From the NCBI GenBank assembly GCA_019239895.1, contig JAFAZH010000009.1, positions 1 to 64,000 of the forward strand: DNA of 64,000 nt. The letters are read 5' to 3'. Below are positions 9,256 to 17,166 of this stretch, one piece after another (position 1 is the stretch's first letter; the number at the start of each line of letters is the position of its first letter). The DNA comes from Abditibacteriaceae bacterium (GTDB taxonomy: Bacteria; Armatimonadota; Abditibacteriia; Abditibacteriales; Abditibacteriaceae). The translations under genes and the position numbers were made by a program. The notes under the pieces were generated by a model. That model made no database searches. It saw nothing but the letters and a program-made list of their open reading frames with translations, and was not told where the DNA came from.

Positions 9256-9367
9256 AAGTTTTGAGTTTTGAATTTTGAGTTTTGAATTACTACAACCTAA
9301 ATTTAAGACGGTGCCTTTAGAATCTATGGTCACTGAATTCAAAATTTAAAATTCAAAACTCAAAATT
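9256..9367. repeat. Intergenic palindrome, family D (TTTTGAATT arms), copy 1
   Basis: The left arm is built from TTTTGAGTTTTGAATT words and the right arm (9335-9367) from AATTCAAAATTTAAAATTCA. Together they can form a long AT-rich hairpin in the transcribed spacer between acpP and fabF. A second, shorter copy is at 41554-41603. Confidence 0.65.
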
Positions 9368-9371
9368 AAAC

Positions 9372-9611
9372 CTAAGCCGCTTCTGCTTTCTTTTCGATGT
9401 AACCGACAGCTTCGCCTACGGTCGTGATCTTTTCGGCATCTTCGTCAGGAATCTCGATTTCAAACTCTTCCTCAAAGCGCATCACTAATTCCACAACATC
9501 TAAGGAATCAGCGCCCAAGTCTTCCACAAACCGAGCCTGGGGCGTAACGATACCGGGGTCTACACTCAGTTCATCGGCTACAATTTCCTTAACCTTATCA
9601 GCAGTTGCCAT
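9372..9611 (-). CDS. acpP: Acyl carrier protein
   Basis: A 79-residue acidic four-helix carrier of growing acyl chains. The phosphopantetheine site is S36 in [13 protein letters not shown], fully canonical. Start ATG at 9611 has GGAGGC about 9 bases upstream. It lies between fabG and fabF, as in most bacteria. A divergent paralogue sits two genes upstream (10522-10767); the two align over their full length without gaps. Confidence 0.97.
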   Translation of the reverse strand: MATADKVKEIVADELSVDPGIVTPQARFVEDLGADSLDVVELVMRFEEEFEIEIPDEDAEKITTVGEAVGYIEKKAEAA

Positions 9612-9730
9612 TTGTTTCGTGCCTCCAAAATTTCTAGTAAATTAATCAACGACAAGTCAGGTCATGCGCTTCCTATAATACTGAACTATTGATAACGAAG
9701 GTGCGCTGCCCTTATTTTTACCGCACATTT

Positions 9731-10465
9731 CTACATAACTAAACCGCCATCTACATTCAAGACCTGACCGGTAATATAACGCGCTCCCGGCCCCGCCAGA
9801 AAGAGGGCCACTGCTGCCACATCCTGGGGTTCACCCAATTGACCCAGCGGAATATTGCCCAACAAAGCGGCCTTCGCCTCTTCGCTCATGTCCGCTGTCA
9901 TATCGGTCGTGATAAAGCCCGGCGCAATCGCATTGCAAGTAATGCTGCGGCTGCCTAATTCCTTGGCAACTGACTTGGTAAAGCCAATCAACCCAGCCTT
10001 GGAAGCCGCATAATTAGCCTGACCCGCGTTGCCCATTTGACCAACAACAGACGTAATATTAATAATGCGCCCGCTCTCCGCCTTGAGCATGACGCGTGCC
10101 ACCGCTTTCGTGCAGTAGAATGCGCCAGATAAATTGACATCTAATACTTCCTGCCATTGTTGCAGCTTCATGCGGATAATCAGGCTATCCTGAGCGATAC
10201 CGGCGTTGTTAACCAGAATGTCAATTCTACCCCATTCCTGCATGACCTGTTTAACTGCCGCATCCACCGCATCGGCATCACTCACATCTACTGCCAGGGG
10301 CAAGGCCCGCCGTCCTAACGCTTTGATCTCAGCCGCTAACTCTTCAGGAGCCGAACGCGCAAGCAATACACAATTTGCCCCGCACTCCGCATACTTTAAC
10401 GCAATTGCGCGTCCAATGCCACGTCGCGCCCCGGTAATGAAAGCGACTTTATTCTCCAGAATCAT
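9731..10465 (-). CDS. fabG: 3-oxoacyl-[acyl-carrier-protein] reductase
   Basis: NADPH-dependent reductase of the fatty-acid elongation cycle, a 244-residue short-chain dehydrogenase. The cofactor loop is TGARRGIG near residue 11. NNAG is around residue 85, the catalytic Ser lies in NITSVVGQMGN, and Tyr/Lys are in YAASKAG. PGFITTDMT and the C-terminal GQVLNVDGGLVM are typical of FabG rather than of general SDRs. It sits between the second ACP and acpP. Confidence 0.96.
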   Translation of the reverse strand: MILENKVAFITGARRGIGRAIALKYAECGANCVLLARSAPEELAAEIKALGRRALPLAVDVSDADAVDAAVKQVMQEWGRIDILVNNAGIAQDSLIIRMKLQQWQEVLDVNLSGAFYCTKAVARVMLKAESGRIINITSVVGQMGNAGQANYAASKAGLIGFTKSVAKELGSRSITCNAIAPGFITTDMTADMSEEAKAALLGNIPLGQLGEPQDVAAVALFLAGPGARYITGQVLNVDGGLVM

Positions 10466-10521
10466 AATTTAAAGACTATATCAATCGTCAAAGTGGCTTA
10501 TTAAATTTACTAGCTTTGAGG

Positions 10522-10767
10522 CTACTTCCACTCAAGACCAACTCGCTTTTCCAAATAATTTATGGCTGTGCCCACAGTTGGGATTCTTTCGGCATCCTCA
10601 TCAGGAATTTCAATACCAAACTCTTCTTCACAGCGCATTATAAACTCGACAACATTTAATGAACCCCACAAATGTCCACCTTCAAGTTGGGCATCTGGTG
10701 TCACTAATGCGGGATCAACACCTAATTCATCAACGATAATTTCTATTACTTTAGCAGCGACTGTCAT
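10522..10767 (-). CDS. Divergent acyl carrier protein paralogue
   Basis: Eighty-one residues, aligning without gaps to the acpP product. The helix III end [15 protein letters not shown] is nearly identical. The modification site differs: the canonical DSLD is GSLN, with S36 kept but the preceding Asp replaced by Gly and the following Asp by Asn. The segment before it reads EGGHLW in place of VEDLGA. Whether phosphopantetheinyl transferase still recognises it cannot be told from sequence. It lies 17 bases after the fabD stop and 56 before fabG, so it is surely co-transcribed with them. It could be a specialised carrier, or a duplicate losing function. Confidence 0.85.
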   Translation of the reverse strand: MTVAAKVIEIIVDELGVDPALVTPDAQLEGGHLWGSLNVVEFIMRCEEEFGIEIPDEDAERIPTVGTAINYLEKRVGLEWK

Positions 10768-10784
10768 TTAGTAGCACCGACTTC

Positions 10785-11666
10785 TCAACAATCTAAATTG
10801 TCAATCGCTACACTCTTATCAATGCGTTTTAAGAGGCCCGCTAAGACATTCCCCGGCCCTAATTCATAAAACTGCGCGGCCCCGTCTGCAATCATAGCAC
10901 GAATGGTCTCAGTCCAGCGCACCCGACCTGTCATTTGGGCTTGTAATGCCGATTTCAAGTCCCCGGCTGCGGTGGCTGGCCGCGCCGTCGTATTCTGATA
11001 AATGGGCACTTCTGCATCTTGAAACGGCGCAGCAGCAATTAACTCCGCCATCTCTGCCCCGGCTGCTGCCATTAGCGGTGAGTGAAACGCCCCACTGACA
11101 GGCAATTTCACCGCCATTTTAGCACCACTGGCTTTGGCTTCACGCATGGCCGCTTCCACTGCGTCTGGCCTGCCACTGACCACTACCTGGCCCGGTGCAT
11201 TATCGTTGGCTGCGACGACTTCACCTGTCTCGCTGGCCGTAGCTAAGACCTCTTGCAATCGTTCATCGGGTAAACCGATAAGGGCCGCCATCGCCCCAGC
11301 AGGCGCTGCGGCCATTAATTCAGCCCGCCGCTGCACCAAGCGCAAAGCATCCTCAAACTTTAGCACGCCAGCAGCCACTAATGCGGTGTATTCACCCAGC
11401 GAGTGCCCGGCCATCATCTGGCCCGTCAAACCCTTCGCTAAAGCCTGCTGATAGCAAAGCACGCCCACAGTGAGCAACGCAGGTTGAGCATGGCGCGTAT
11501 CGGTGAGGTCTTCCCCCGGCCCCTCGAAGCACAGAGTAGCCAGATCATAACCTAAAATTTCATTCGCCTGTGTAAAAAGAGCCTGCGCGTTCTGGAAACT
11601 CTCATAGAGAGAGTGGCCCATGCCAACTTTCTGGCTCCCCTGACCGGGAAAAATAAAAGCATTCAT
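10785..11666 (-). CDS. fabD: Malonyl-CoA:ACP transacylase
   Basis: Transfers malonyl groups from CoA to ACP. The 293 residues begin with the family FPGQGSQ motif (residues 6-12). The nucleophile is S89 in GHSLGEYTALVAAG and the catalytic His is in SGAFHSPLM; QVVVSGR and the C-terminal ELGPGNVLAGLLKR complete the pattern. It is followed closely by the second ACP. Upstream, 204 bases separate it from the methyltransferase, occupied by nested palindromic elements. Confidence 0.96.
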   Translation of the reverse strand: MNAFIFPGQGSQKVGMGHSLYESFQNAQALFTQANEILGYDLATLCFEGPGEDLTDTRHAQPALLTVGVLCYQQALAKGLTGQMMAGHSLGEYTALVAAGVLKFEDALRLVQRRAELMAAAPAGAMAALIGLPDERLQEVLATASETGEVVAANDNAPGQVVVSGRPDAVEAAMREAKASGAKMAVKLPVSGAFHSPLMAAAGAEMAELIAAAPFQDAEVPIYQNTTARPATAAGDLKSALQAQMTGRVRWTETIRAMIADGAAQFYELGPGNVLAGLLKRIDKSVAIDNLDC

Positions 11667-11680
11667 TGAGTAATGGTGCA

Positions 11681-11874
11681 GAGTGAGTAGGTGATAGGTG
11701 AGTGGTAAATCGTTATAGACCCATCATAGCCCAGTGGTTGAAACCACGGGCTGCAAAACGAAGTCCGCCTGCGCGGACTATCGTCTGAGTCGCCGCAGGG
11801 CGACTTCGTTTTGCAGCCCACGAATTGATTCGTGAGGCTTTGGGTATTAATTACTCACCACTCACTCCTTCTAC
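11681..11874. repeat. Family C palindrome, copy 2, split by a nested element
   Basis: GAGTGAGTAGGTGATAGGTG at 11681-11700 and the complementary ACTCACCACTCACTCCTTCT ending near 11872 are the two arms of a GTGAGTGGT element. Between them sits the separate family E hairpin (11748-11819), as though one palindrome had inserted into another. It lies between the methyltransferase and fabD genes, so it would be transcribed. Confidence 0.6.
11748..11819. repeat. Palindromic element, family E (GGGCTGCAAAACGAAGTC), copy 1
   Basis: Perfect 18-base arms: GGGCTGCAAAACGAAGTC at 11748-11765 and its exact complement at 11802-11819. Inside are two further small hairpins, GTCCGCCTGCGCGGAC (11763-11778) and GTCGCCGCAGGGCGAC (11789-11804), giving a cloverleaf-like layout. 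A flanking mini-hairpin GTGGTTGAAACCAC is at 11734-11747. A degraded relative lies at 27670-27751. Confidence 0.8.
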
Positions 11875-12446
11875 TGCTTCACCGCTTGCACCGCATAATG
11901 ATATGGCCCGACATCTTCCACTTTATCAATGCTAAACCCGGCACCTTCCAGCAAACCACGAACCGTATCAACCTCTAACCGCTGTGTATTAGGCGGGCCA
12001 GGCTGTGATTCTTCATCCGCCCAGTGCCATTCGATGATAATAGCGCGGCCACCTTCTTTTAGCACGCGATGCACTTCATGCAGGTGCTTTTCCGGTTCAT
12101 TGCATTCATGCAACACATTGGCATGAAAGACCACGTCTACTTCGCCATCATCTAACTCAAAGTCATTCTCGCCACATGGCAAGGTCAGGATACGTTCCCA
12201 ACTATCGCGCCGGGCACGGAGAATTTGCAGCATAGCGGGCTGCATATCAAGGGCATAGACCATACCACGCGGGCGCACTGCTTTCTCGATTTCAAAGGTG
12301 AACCAGCCCGTGCCGCAGCCGATTTCGGCCACTCGCGCCCCGGCAGGAACATTAACCGCCGACACTATATCATGTGGGTTATTCCAGGCCATGCGATCTG
12401 CCGCATCTAATTTTTGCGCCTGCGTCACATCAAACTTCTTTGCCAT
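11871..12446 (-). CDS. Class I SAM-dependent methyltransferase
   Basis: A 191-residue protein with a Rossmann methyltransferase core. Motif I is VAEIGCGTGWFTFEIE, the acidic end of strand 2 is in YALDMQPAML, motif II-like text is DVVFHANVLHECNEP, and motif III is LKEGGRAIIIEWHWADEE. It resembles the UbiE/type-11 small-molecule methyltransferases; the substrate is unknown. The start is 2 bases after the fabH stop, implying translational coupling, which is an unusual neighbour within a fatty-acid operon. Confidence 0.88.
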   Translation of the reverse strand: MAKKFDVTQAQKLDAADRMAWNNPHDIVSAVNVPAGARVAEIGCGTGWFTFEIEKAVRPRGMVYALDMQPAMLQILRARRDSWERILTLPCGENDFELDDGEVDVVFHANVLHECNEPEKHLHEVHRVLKEGGRAIIIEWHWADEESQPGPPNTQRLEVDTVRGLLEGAGFSIDKVEDVGPYHYAVQAVKQ

Positions 12447-12448
12447 AA

Positions 12449-13618
12449 TTAAGGCCGCTTATTTACCCACTTCATCACACCCGCAGCCCAGGTTAGACCA
12501 CCACCAAAACCAACGGTGACAACGGTATCCCCATGCTTTAACCGGCCCTGTTCACGCGCTTCATAAAGAGCAATGGGGATGCTGGCTCCAGAGGTGTTGC
12601 CATACTTCTCGACGTTGATAAAGACTTTTTCCGGCGGCAAACCTAAGCGATTAGCCGCCGCGTCAATGATGCGGATATTAGCCTGGTGGGGCACCAAGAG
12701 GTCAATATCTTCGCTCTTGATACCGCTCTTGGCTAACGCCCGCACCGCTGACTCACCCATCACTTTAACGGCAAAACGATAGACTTCGCGCCCATTCTGA
12801 AAAATTCGCCTGCGAGGTAGGTTGCCATCGCTATCGTTGTGATTGCCATTTAGAGCGGCGCTTGGCGGTAAATTGCCATCGCCCGCACAAGTGGCACAGG
12901 GAGCAATCGGGGCAAAGGTTTTGACCGTTGGATCATCCTCAATAGCGACTTTCAATAAGTCACCACCAGAGCCATCGGAGCCTAAATCGAAGCTGAGTAG
13001 ACCAAAGCCTGACTCCACGGGTTGCACCACCGCAGCCCCGGCACCATCGCCAAAGAGCACGCAGGTGCCGCGATCTGTCCAGTCCACGATGCGCGACATC
13101 ACTTCGGCTCCCACCACCAGTACTGTGCGCAGAGCGCGGGTAGCGATAAATTGCTGAGCCACAACTAAGGAGTAGACAAACCCGGAGCAGGCGGCACCCA
13201 AGTCGAAAGCGGCGCAAGAACATTTGAGGCGGTCTTGCAACAGTGAGGCGGTCGAGGGGAACTGATAATCGGGCGTGCAGGTCGCAACGATAATTAAATC
13301 TATATCTTCAGGGCCAACTCCGGCATCTTGCATTGCCAGGCGAGCGGCACGCTCGGCCAAATCAGCCGTAGATTCATTAGGCGCTGCAATGTGCCGCTCC
13401 CGGATACCAGTGCGCGATACAATCCATTCATCGGTCGTGTCAACGAAGTGTTCCAGGTCATCATTGGTCAGCACACGCTCTGGCAGATAGCAGCCCAGTC
13501 CTGTGATACCAGCCGCTAACAATGTTCCTGTGGCAGCCGTCACCGATGCATCTGCTAACGACTCGGTTATATTCTGTTGAGTAACGTCCACTCCAACGTC
13601 TTCTATGACAAGCCCCAT
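12449..13618 (-). CDS. fabH: 3-oxoacyl-[acyl-carrier-protein] synthase III
   Basis: Initiates fatty-acid synthesis by condensing acetyl-CoA (or a branched primer) with malonyl-ACP. The triad is present: C144 in GAACSGF, His in PHQANIRI, Asn in YGNTSGASIP. At 389 residues it is much longer than the usual 320 or so. About 33 extra residues precede the family start (LLAAGITGLGCYLPE), and residues about 225-272 form an enlarged loop containing C241-A-T-C244 and an Asn/Gly/Asp-rich run. The true start could be an internal GTG or TTG nearer residue 30. The gene stop and methyltransferase start are 2 bases apart. Confidence 0.94.
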   Translation of the reverse strand: MGLVIEDVGVDVTQQNITESLADASVTAATGTLLAAGITGLGCYLPERVLTNDDLEHFVDTTDEWIVSRTGIRERHIAAPNESTADLAERAARLAMQDAGVGPEDIDLIIVATCTPDYQFPSTASLLQDRLKCSCAAFDLGAACSGFVYSLVVAQQFIATRALRTVLVVGAEVMSRIVDWTDRGTCVLFGDGAGAAVVQPVESGFGLLSFDLGSDGSGGDLLKVAIEDDPTVKTFAPIAPCATCAGDGNLPPSAALNGNHNDSDGNLPRRRIFQNGREVYRFAVKVMGESAVRALAKSGIKSEDIDLLVPHQANIRIIDAAANRLGLPPEKVFINVEKYGNTSGASIPIALYEAREQGRLKHGDTVVTVGFGGGLTWAAGVMKWVNKRP

Positions 13619-13707
13619 ACTAAGATCTTAAAGATAATCGTGATGATACAGTTATATCAATGCTTAACACATAAACCAAGTGGCTGCTTACTTTCTGCAT
13701 TTGATGC

Positions 13708-13840
13708 GGGCCTGTAAAAGACCCGGCAGGAAGGCCGTTGGCCAAGCGTCCGTTGGACGCATCACGATGAAGTCTTTAATGAGAGTACCGTCCGCGAGGA
13801 CGGCTGGCTTTAGCCTTCCTGCCGGGTCTTTTACAGGCCC
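13708..13840. repeat. Palindromic element, family F, perfect 28-base arms
   Basis: Arms at 13708-13735 and 13813-13840 are exact reverse complements over 28 bases (core AAAAGACCCGGCAGGAAGG). The interior contains further small hairpins (GCGTCCGTTGGACGC, CCGTCCGCGAGGACGG). It occupies nearly all of the spacer between plsX and fabH and would fold in the mRNA. It ends 7 bases before the plsX stop codon. Confidence 0.85.
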
Positions 13841-13846
13841 GGCACT

Positions 13847-15028
13847 CTAACTCTTTGAACTCTTACGCGTCTTCGTTTTTTTTTGCGGCGCGTCCCCATT
13901 CTCCCCATTGTTTTCCTGGCTCGTGCCATTAGGATGCGAAGTGTCATCTTCTCCATTCATGCCGTTCAAACCGCCCTCGCCTTCGCCAATTTGCTCTGCC
14001 GCCGCACGAATGGTTTCAACAATGTTAGCCGCTACCGTTTGCTTGGCAATGCGGATAGCTGAATGAATGGAGCGCCAGTCACTGCTGCCGTGGCAAATAA
14101 TGCACACGCCGTTGACACCCAATAAGACCGCGCCGCCATATTCCGCGTAGTCCATACGCTTTTTAAAGTTGCGCAGCGAAGGGCGCAATAATAAGGCTCC
14201 AGCTTTAGAGCGTAAATCGGTCGTGAGGGCTTCGCGCAAGGCCCCGGAAATCATTTTCGCTAGCCCTTCAGCAACTTTTAGCACCACATTCCCAACAAAG
14301 CCATCGCACACGACTACTTCAACCGTGCCCAGGCCAATATCACGGCCTTCTACGTTGCCATAGAAGACATAGTTCCCTTTAGCCGCATTCTCTTCCAATA
14401 GCTTATACGCCGACTTGGTGAGGTCGTTGCCCTTACTGGCTTCTTCGCCAATAGAGAGCAGCCCCACTTTCGGCAACTGACCAGGGGCCAAGCTGTGCGT
14501 AGTGCCAGGGATAATGCCCTTCACCGTGCGGGCATAAGCCGCGCCCATAATGGCGAATTCGGCCAGATGGCGCGGGCGGCAATCTACATTAGCTCCGGCG
14601 TCCAGTAGCACGAGGGGATTGCGAGAAGTGGGGAAAACAGTGGCGATGCCAGGACGGTCAATGCCAGCGATCTTCTTGAGGGTGAGCAGCGCCGAAGTCG
14701 CCGCCGCTCCGGTATTGCCAGCCGACAGCACGGCATCCGCTTTACCATCCCGATGCAGACGCGTTGCCACCGCAATAGAAGAGTCTTTCTTAGTGCGATG
14801 CGCCTGGCTAGGCGATTCGCCCATCTCCACTACCTGGGAAGCGGGGTGAATCTCGATATTGTGGGGGAGTGTGCCGCTCCGCATTGCGGCGGGCAAGCAG
14901 CGCCGGATAGCGTTTTCGTCACCGACTAAAAGGACAGTCACATTAAAATCGCGGGCGGCTGCGACCGCACCAGCCACGACTTCGTCGGGCGCGCGATCTC
15001 CGCCCATAGCGTCAATTGCGATCCGCAT
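13847..15028 (-). CDS. plsX: Phosphate acyltransferase PlsX
   Basis: Makes acyl-phosphate from acyl-ACP for phospholipid synthesis, a peripheral membrane enzyme. The 393 residues open with RIAIDAMGGDRAPDEVVAGA. Also seen are MGESPSQAHRTKKDSSI, SAGNTGAAATSALL, GANVDCRPRHLAEFA, GLLSIGEEASKGND, and VVCDGFVGNVVLKV, all typical. The family is usually about 340 residues; the extra length is a C-terminal tail of about 45 residues rich in Asn, Gly, Glu and then Lys. The ATG at 15028 begins the family N-terminus. It follows rpmF after palindrome C3 and precedes fabH. Confidence 0.96.
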   Translation of the reverse strand: MRIAIDAMGGDRAPDEVVAGAVAAARDFNVTVLLVGDENAIRRCLPAAMRSGTLPHNIEIHPASQVVEMGESPSQAHRTKKDSSIAVATRLHRDGKADAVLSAGNTGAAATSALLTLKKIAGIDRPGIATVFPTSRNPLVLLDAGANVDCRPRHLAEFAIMGAAYARTVKGIIPGTTHSLAPGQLPKVGLLSIGEEASKGNDLTKSAYKLLEENAAKGNYVFYGNVEGRDIGLGTVEVVVCDGFVGNVVLKVAEGLAKMISGALREALTTDLRSKAGALLLRPSLRNFKKRMDYAEYGGAVLLGVNGVCIICHGSSDWRSIHSAIRIAKQTVAANIVETIRAAAEQIGEGEGGLNGMNGEDDTSHPNGTSQENNGENGDAPQKKTKTRKSSKS

Positions 15029-15029
15029 G

Positions 15030-15125
15030 AGTGTGGTGAGTAGGAGCAGAGTGAGTAGTTAGGAGTGAGTGGTCAGGTTACTTTCGTGACACCCATTCAC
15101 CACTCACTGACTCACCACTCACTCT
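15030..15125. repeat. Family C palindrome (GTGAGTGGT arms), copy 3
   Basis: The left arm has GTGGTGAGTAGG and GAGTGAGTAGTTAGGAGTGA, and the right arm has TCACCACTCACTGACTCACC. It spans the whole spacer between rpmF and plsX and would place a hairpin just ahead of the plsX start. Confidence 0.65.
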
Positions 15126-15128
15126 CGA

Positions 15129-15335
15129 CTAATCAGCATCCGGGCGGGGCGTTGTCTTGATGCGTGGCGGCAGCACTTGACGACCATTGTAATAGCCGCA
15201 ATTGCCACAGGCACGATGCGGCAAAATGGTTTCCGAGCAATGGGGGCAAGTCGTCATTGTCAACTTAGCTGCCCGCCACTGTTGCTGGCGAGTCCGCACG
15301 CGGGCACGAGATTTCCGTCTTTTAGGCAGAGCCAT
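15129..15335 (-). CDS. rpmF: 50S ribosomal protein L32
   Basis: A 68-residue basic ribosomal protein. MALPKRRKSRARVRTR is the classic L32 opening. Two CxxC pairs (CPHC at about 30-33 and CGNC at about 43-46) indicate the zinc-binding form. It overlaps the end of the DUF177 gene by 14 bases, the conserved yceD-rpmF arrangement, and leads into plsX. Confidence 0.96.
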   Translation of the reverse strand: MALPKRRKSRARVRTRQQQWRAAKLTMTTCPHCSETILPHRACGNCGYYNGRQVLPPRIKTTPRPDAD

Positions 15336-15846
15336 GATCCAAATTCCTTCCGTCTATTTCATTCCAGTTTTTCAGAGCGTTCCACCGCTCATCGTCAGTT
15401 TCCGTATAGTTTGCCGCTTCGGGCAGTCCGGCACAATCCGGCGAGCAGAGTGGCTTCATCGGTGACTGCAACACGATGGCCTGGCGCACCAATTCCAAGA
15501 CGTCCACCGTATGGGCATCGAAAATGGCGGCCAGTTCATCATCCGGCTCACTCTCTTCATCCGCTTTGCCCGCTAATTGCGCCTGAAAAAATTGCAAGGG
15601 CGCGACCGCTTCCAGTTCTAACTCCAGCGGCTGCACATAACGTTCTAAACAACGCGCGCACTGCAAAGCAACCGCAGTGGAAGCTTTGCCACTCACCACG
15701 ACACTCTGACGCGCATTGACAGCACGAACTACTCCCTTAACCGGTTCCACAATCTCCACATCATCCAACGTGGTGGGAGCAATGTCAATCGGTCTTTCAA
15801 CCGCATTGCCCGGTGCGCGCAGCACGTCCATCAAATCAAGATACAT
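15322..15846 (-). CDS. DUF177 (YceD) family protein
   Basis: Predicted 174 residues. The family signature is a CxxC region, here CARCLERYVQPLELELEAVA, with a second Cys pair in PLCSPDCAGLPEA near the C-terminus. YceD-type proteins are encoded with rpmF in most bacteria and plants and are linked to 23S rRNA accumulation. ATG at 15846 is preferred because GGTGGGAA lies just upstream; an in-frame GTG three codons earlier (15855) is possible. It is the promoter-proximal gene of the minus-strand fatty-acid run. Confidence 0.9.
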   Translation of the reverse strand: MYLDLMDVLRAPGNAVERPIDIAPTTLDDVEIVEPVKGVVRAVNARQSVVVSGKASTAVALQCARCLERYVQPLELELEAVAPLQFFQAQLAGKADEESEPDDELAAIFDAHTVDVLELVRQAIVLQSPMKPLCSPDCAGLPEAANYTETDDERWNALKNWNEIDGRNLDHGSA

Positions 15847-16105
15847 AATTCCCACCGTTCAACCACACTTGAATGGCGCATCCCATAATTCCAAACAACC
15901 CACCTATAGGATTTAGCAAACAAGATGATTTCTGGCAAGCGCAGCCAACCTACTGCAAGTTTGGCGCATAGGCATTTTATAGAGCCACGCCCACCTTGTC
16001 AAGTTTTGGATGCTTTCGCCTCCCTTAAAATTATACCTAACAGCCAGCAATAGAGCCTTTATCACTTCTGAAAACTGCTGAAATTAAGTTACTTTACCAA
16101 TCCAC

Positions 16106-16141
16106 AAGAAAAATCCAGCCCCGGAGGACTGGATTTTTCTT
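16106..16141 (-). terminator. Rho-independent terminator
   Basis: A perfect 13-base stem, AAGAAAAATCCAG pairing with CTGGATTTTTCTT, encloses a 10-base loop. In the minus direction it lies about 60 bases past the stop of the N/Y/G-rich secreted protein gene and separates it from the rpmF-plsX-fab genes. The rest of 15847-16204 holds no recognisable gene and presumably contains the promoter for DUF177. Confidence 0.75.
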
Positions 16142-16204
16142 GAACCGTTGAATTGTTTGCTCAGTGACGGGCAAACAAACTGAATATAGAAGCGACTCTA
16201 ACTA

Positions 16205-16897
16205 TTATTGATCACGCTTATGGGACTTTGCCTGACCACGCGAGAAGGCTTGATAACCATAGTCGGGATAGTAACCGCCATTGCTGTTGGTTGAAGTCGA
16301 GGAACTGTTGTTGCTGTAAGTCTCCTGAGTGCTATAGTTACCATCGTTGCGATAGTTGCCCCCATCGCGGTCGCTGTCTCCATTGCCACGATTGTAGTCT
16401 TGGTTATTCTGGTTGGTGGGATAATTTGCTGAATTGTCATAGTTCCCATAACCATTGTTATAACTGCCGTTGTTATAGTTGCCGTTATTGTAGCTACCGT
16501 CGTTATAACGACCATTGTTATCGCTGCCGTTGTTGTAGCTGCCATTATCGCCGCCGTAGTAGCCCCCATTATCCGTGGGATACTGGGAATAACGACCATC
16601 ATTCGTGTTTTGCGAATAGCGGCCATTATCATCTGGATACTGGGCATAGTTCTGGTCGTTCTGAGCGTCTTTGCCTTTCTTGTAGGCGTAATAAGCGCCT
16701 GCACCAGCTAAGATACCCGGTAAGGTCTTGCCTTTGAGGATCATCAGAGCAGAGGCCGCGCCTAAAATAGCCGCGCCTGCCTTGTAGGTCTTACCCTTAT
16801 CGGCGGCTTGCACCGGAGTGGCATGGAACGACGAAACAGCCATTGCACCACCGGCGAGTAAAGCGATACCACGAGTCATTCGTTGATTCAATTGCAT
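16205..16897 (-). CDS. Secreted Asn/Tyr/Gly-rich repeat protein
   Basis: Predicted 230 residues. A signal peptide spans about residues 1-32 (hydrophobic core GIALLAGGAMAVSSF, likely cleavage after PVQA). A second hydrophobic stretch (AAILGAASALMILKG, then ILAGAGAYYAYKKG) follows, so the mature protein may stay at a membrane. From about residue 90 it consists of degenerate repeats such as GSYNNGNYNNGSYNNG, with Asp, Gln and Ser, which looks disordered. GAGGGG lies 8 bases ahead of the ATG at 16897. It may be a surface or spore-coat-like adhesive protein; the function is unknown. Confidence 0.75.
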   Translation of the reverse strand: MQLNQRMTRGIALLAGGAMAVSSFHATPVQAADKGKTYKAGAAILGAASALMILKGKTLPGILAGAGAYYAYKKGKDAQNDQNYAQYPDDNGRYSQNTNDGRYSQYPTDNGGYYGGDNGSYNNGSDNNGRYNDGSYNNGNYNNGSYNNGYGNYDNSANYPTNQNNQDYNRGNGDSDRDGGNYRNDGNYSTQETYSNNSSSTSTNSNGGYYPDYGYQAFSRGQAKSHKRDQ

Positions 16898-17166
16898 AGA
16901 AGTTACCCCTCAATCTTAGCGGTTTAGAATTGCTTAAATCCCCGCCGATTGACCTCTTTGACGCCACCTGGCAGTAGGTGTTCAAAAATATTTAACCTAA
17001 CCTCATACTGATAATAAACAGAGGTTGAAGCAGAAGACTTTTTATGCGCCGCAGAGGAGAAGCTTTGGTTTTAAATGAACTTTACAGAATTCAGTAGACT
17101 GCCTAACAGTGCAGCACTATTAAGATGTATTGAGCAATATAGAAAAAGACGTTTGAGGGGGAGCCA

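Noticed and set aside
16228..16737. Plus-strand Cys/His-rich frame opposite the Asn/Tyr-rich protein
   Set aside because: An artefact of the reverse complement of AAT/TAC-rich repeats; the minus-strand gene has a signal peptide and ribosome-binding site.
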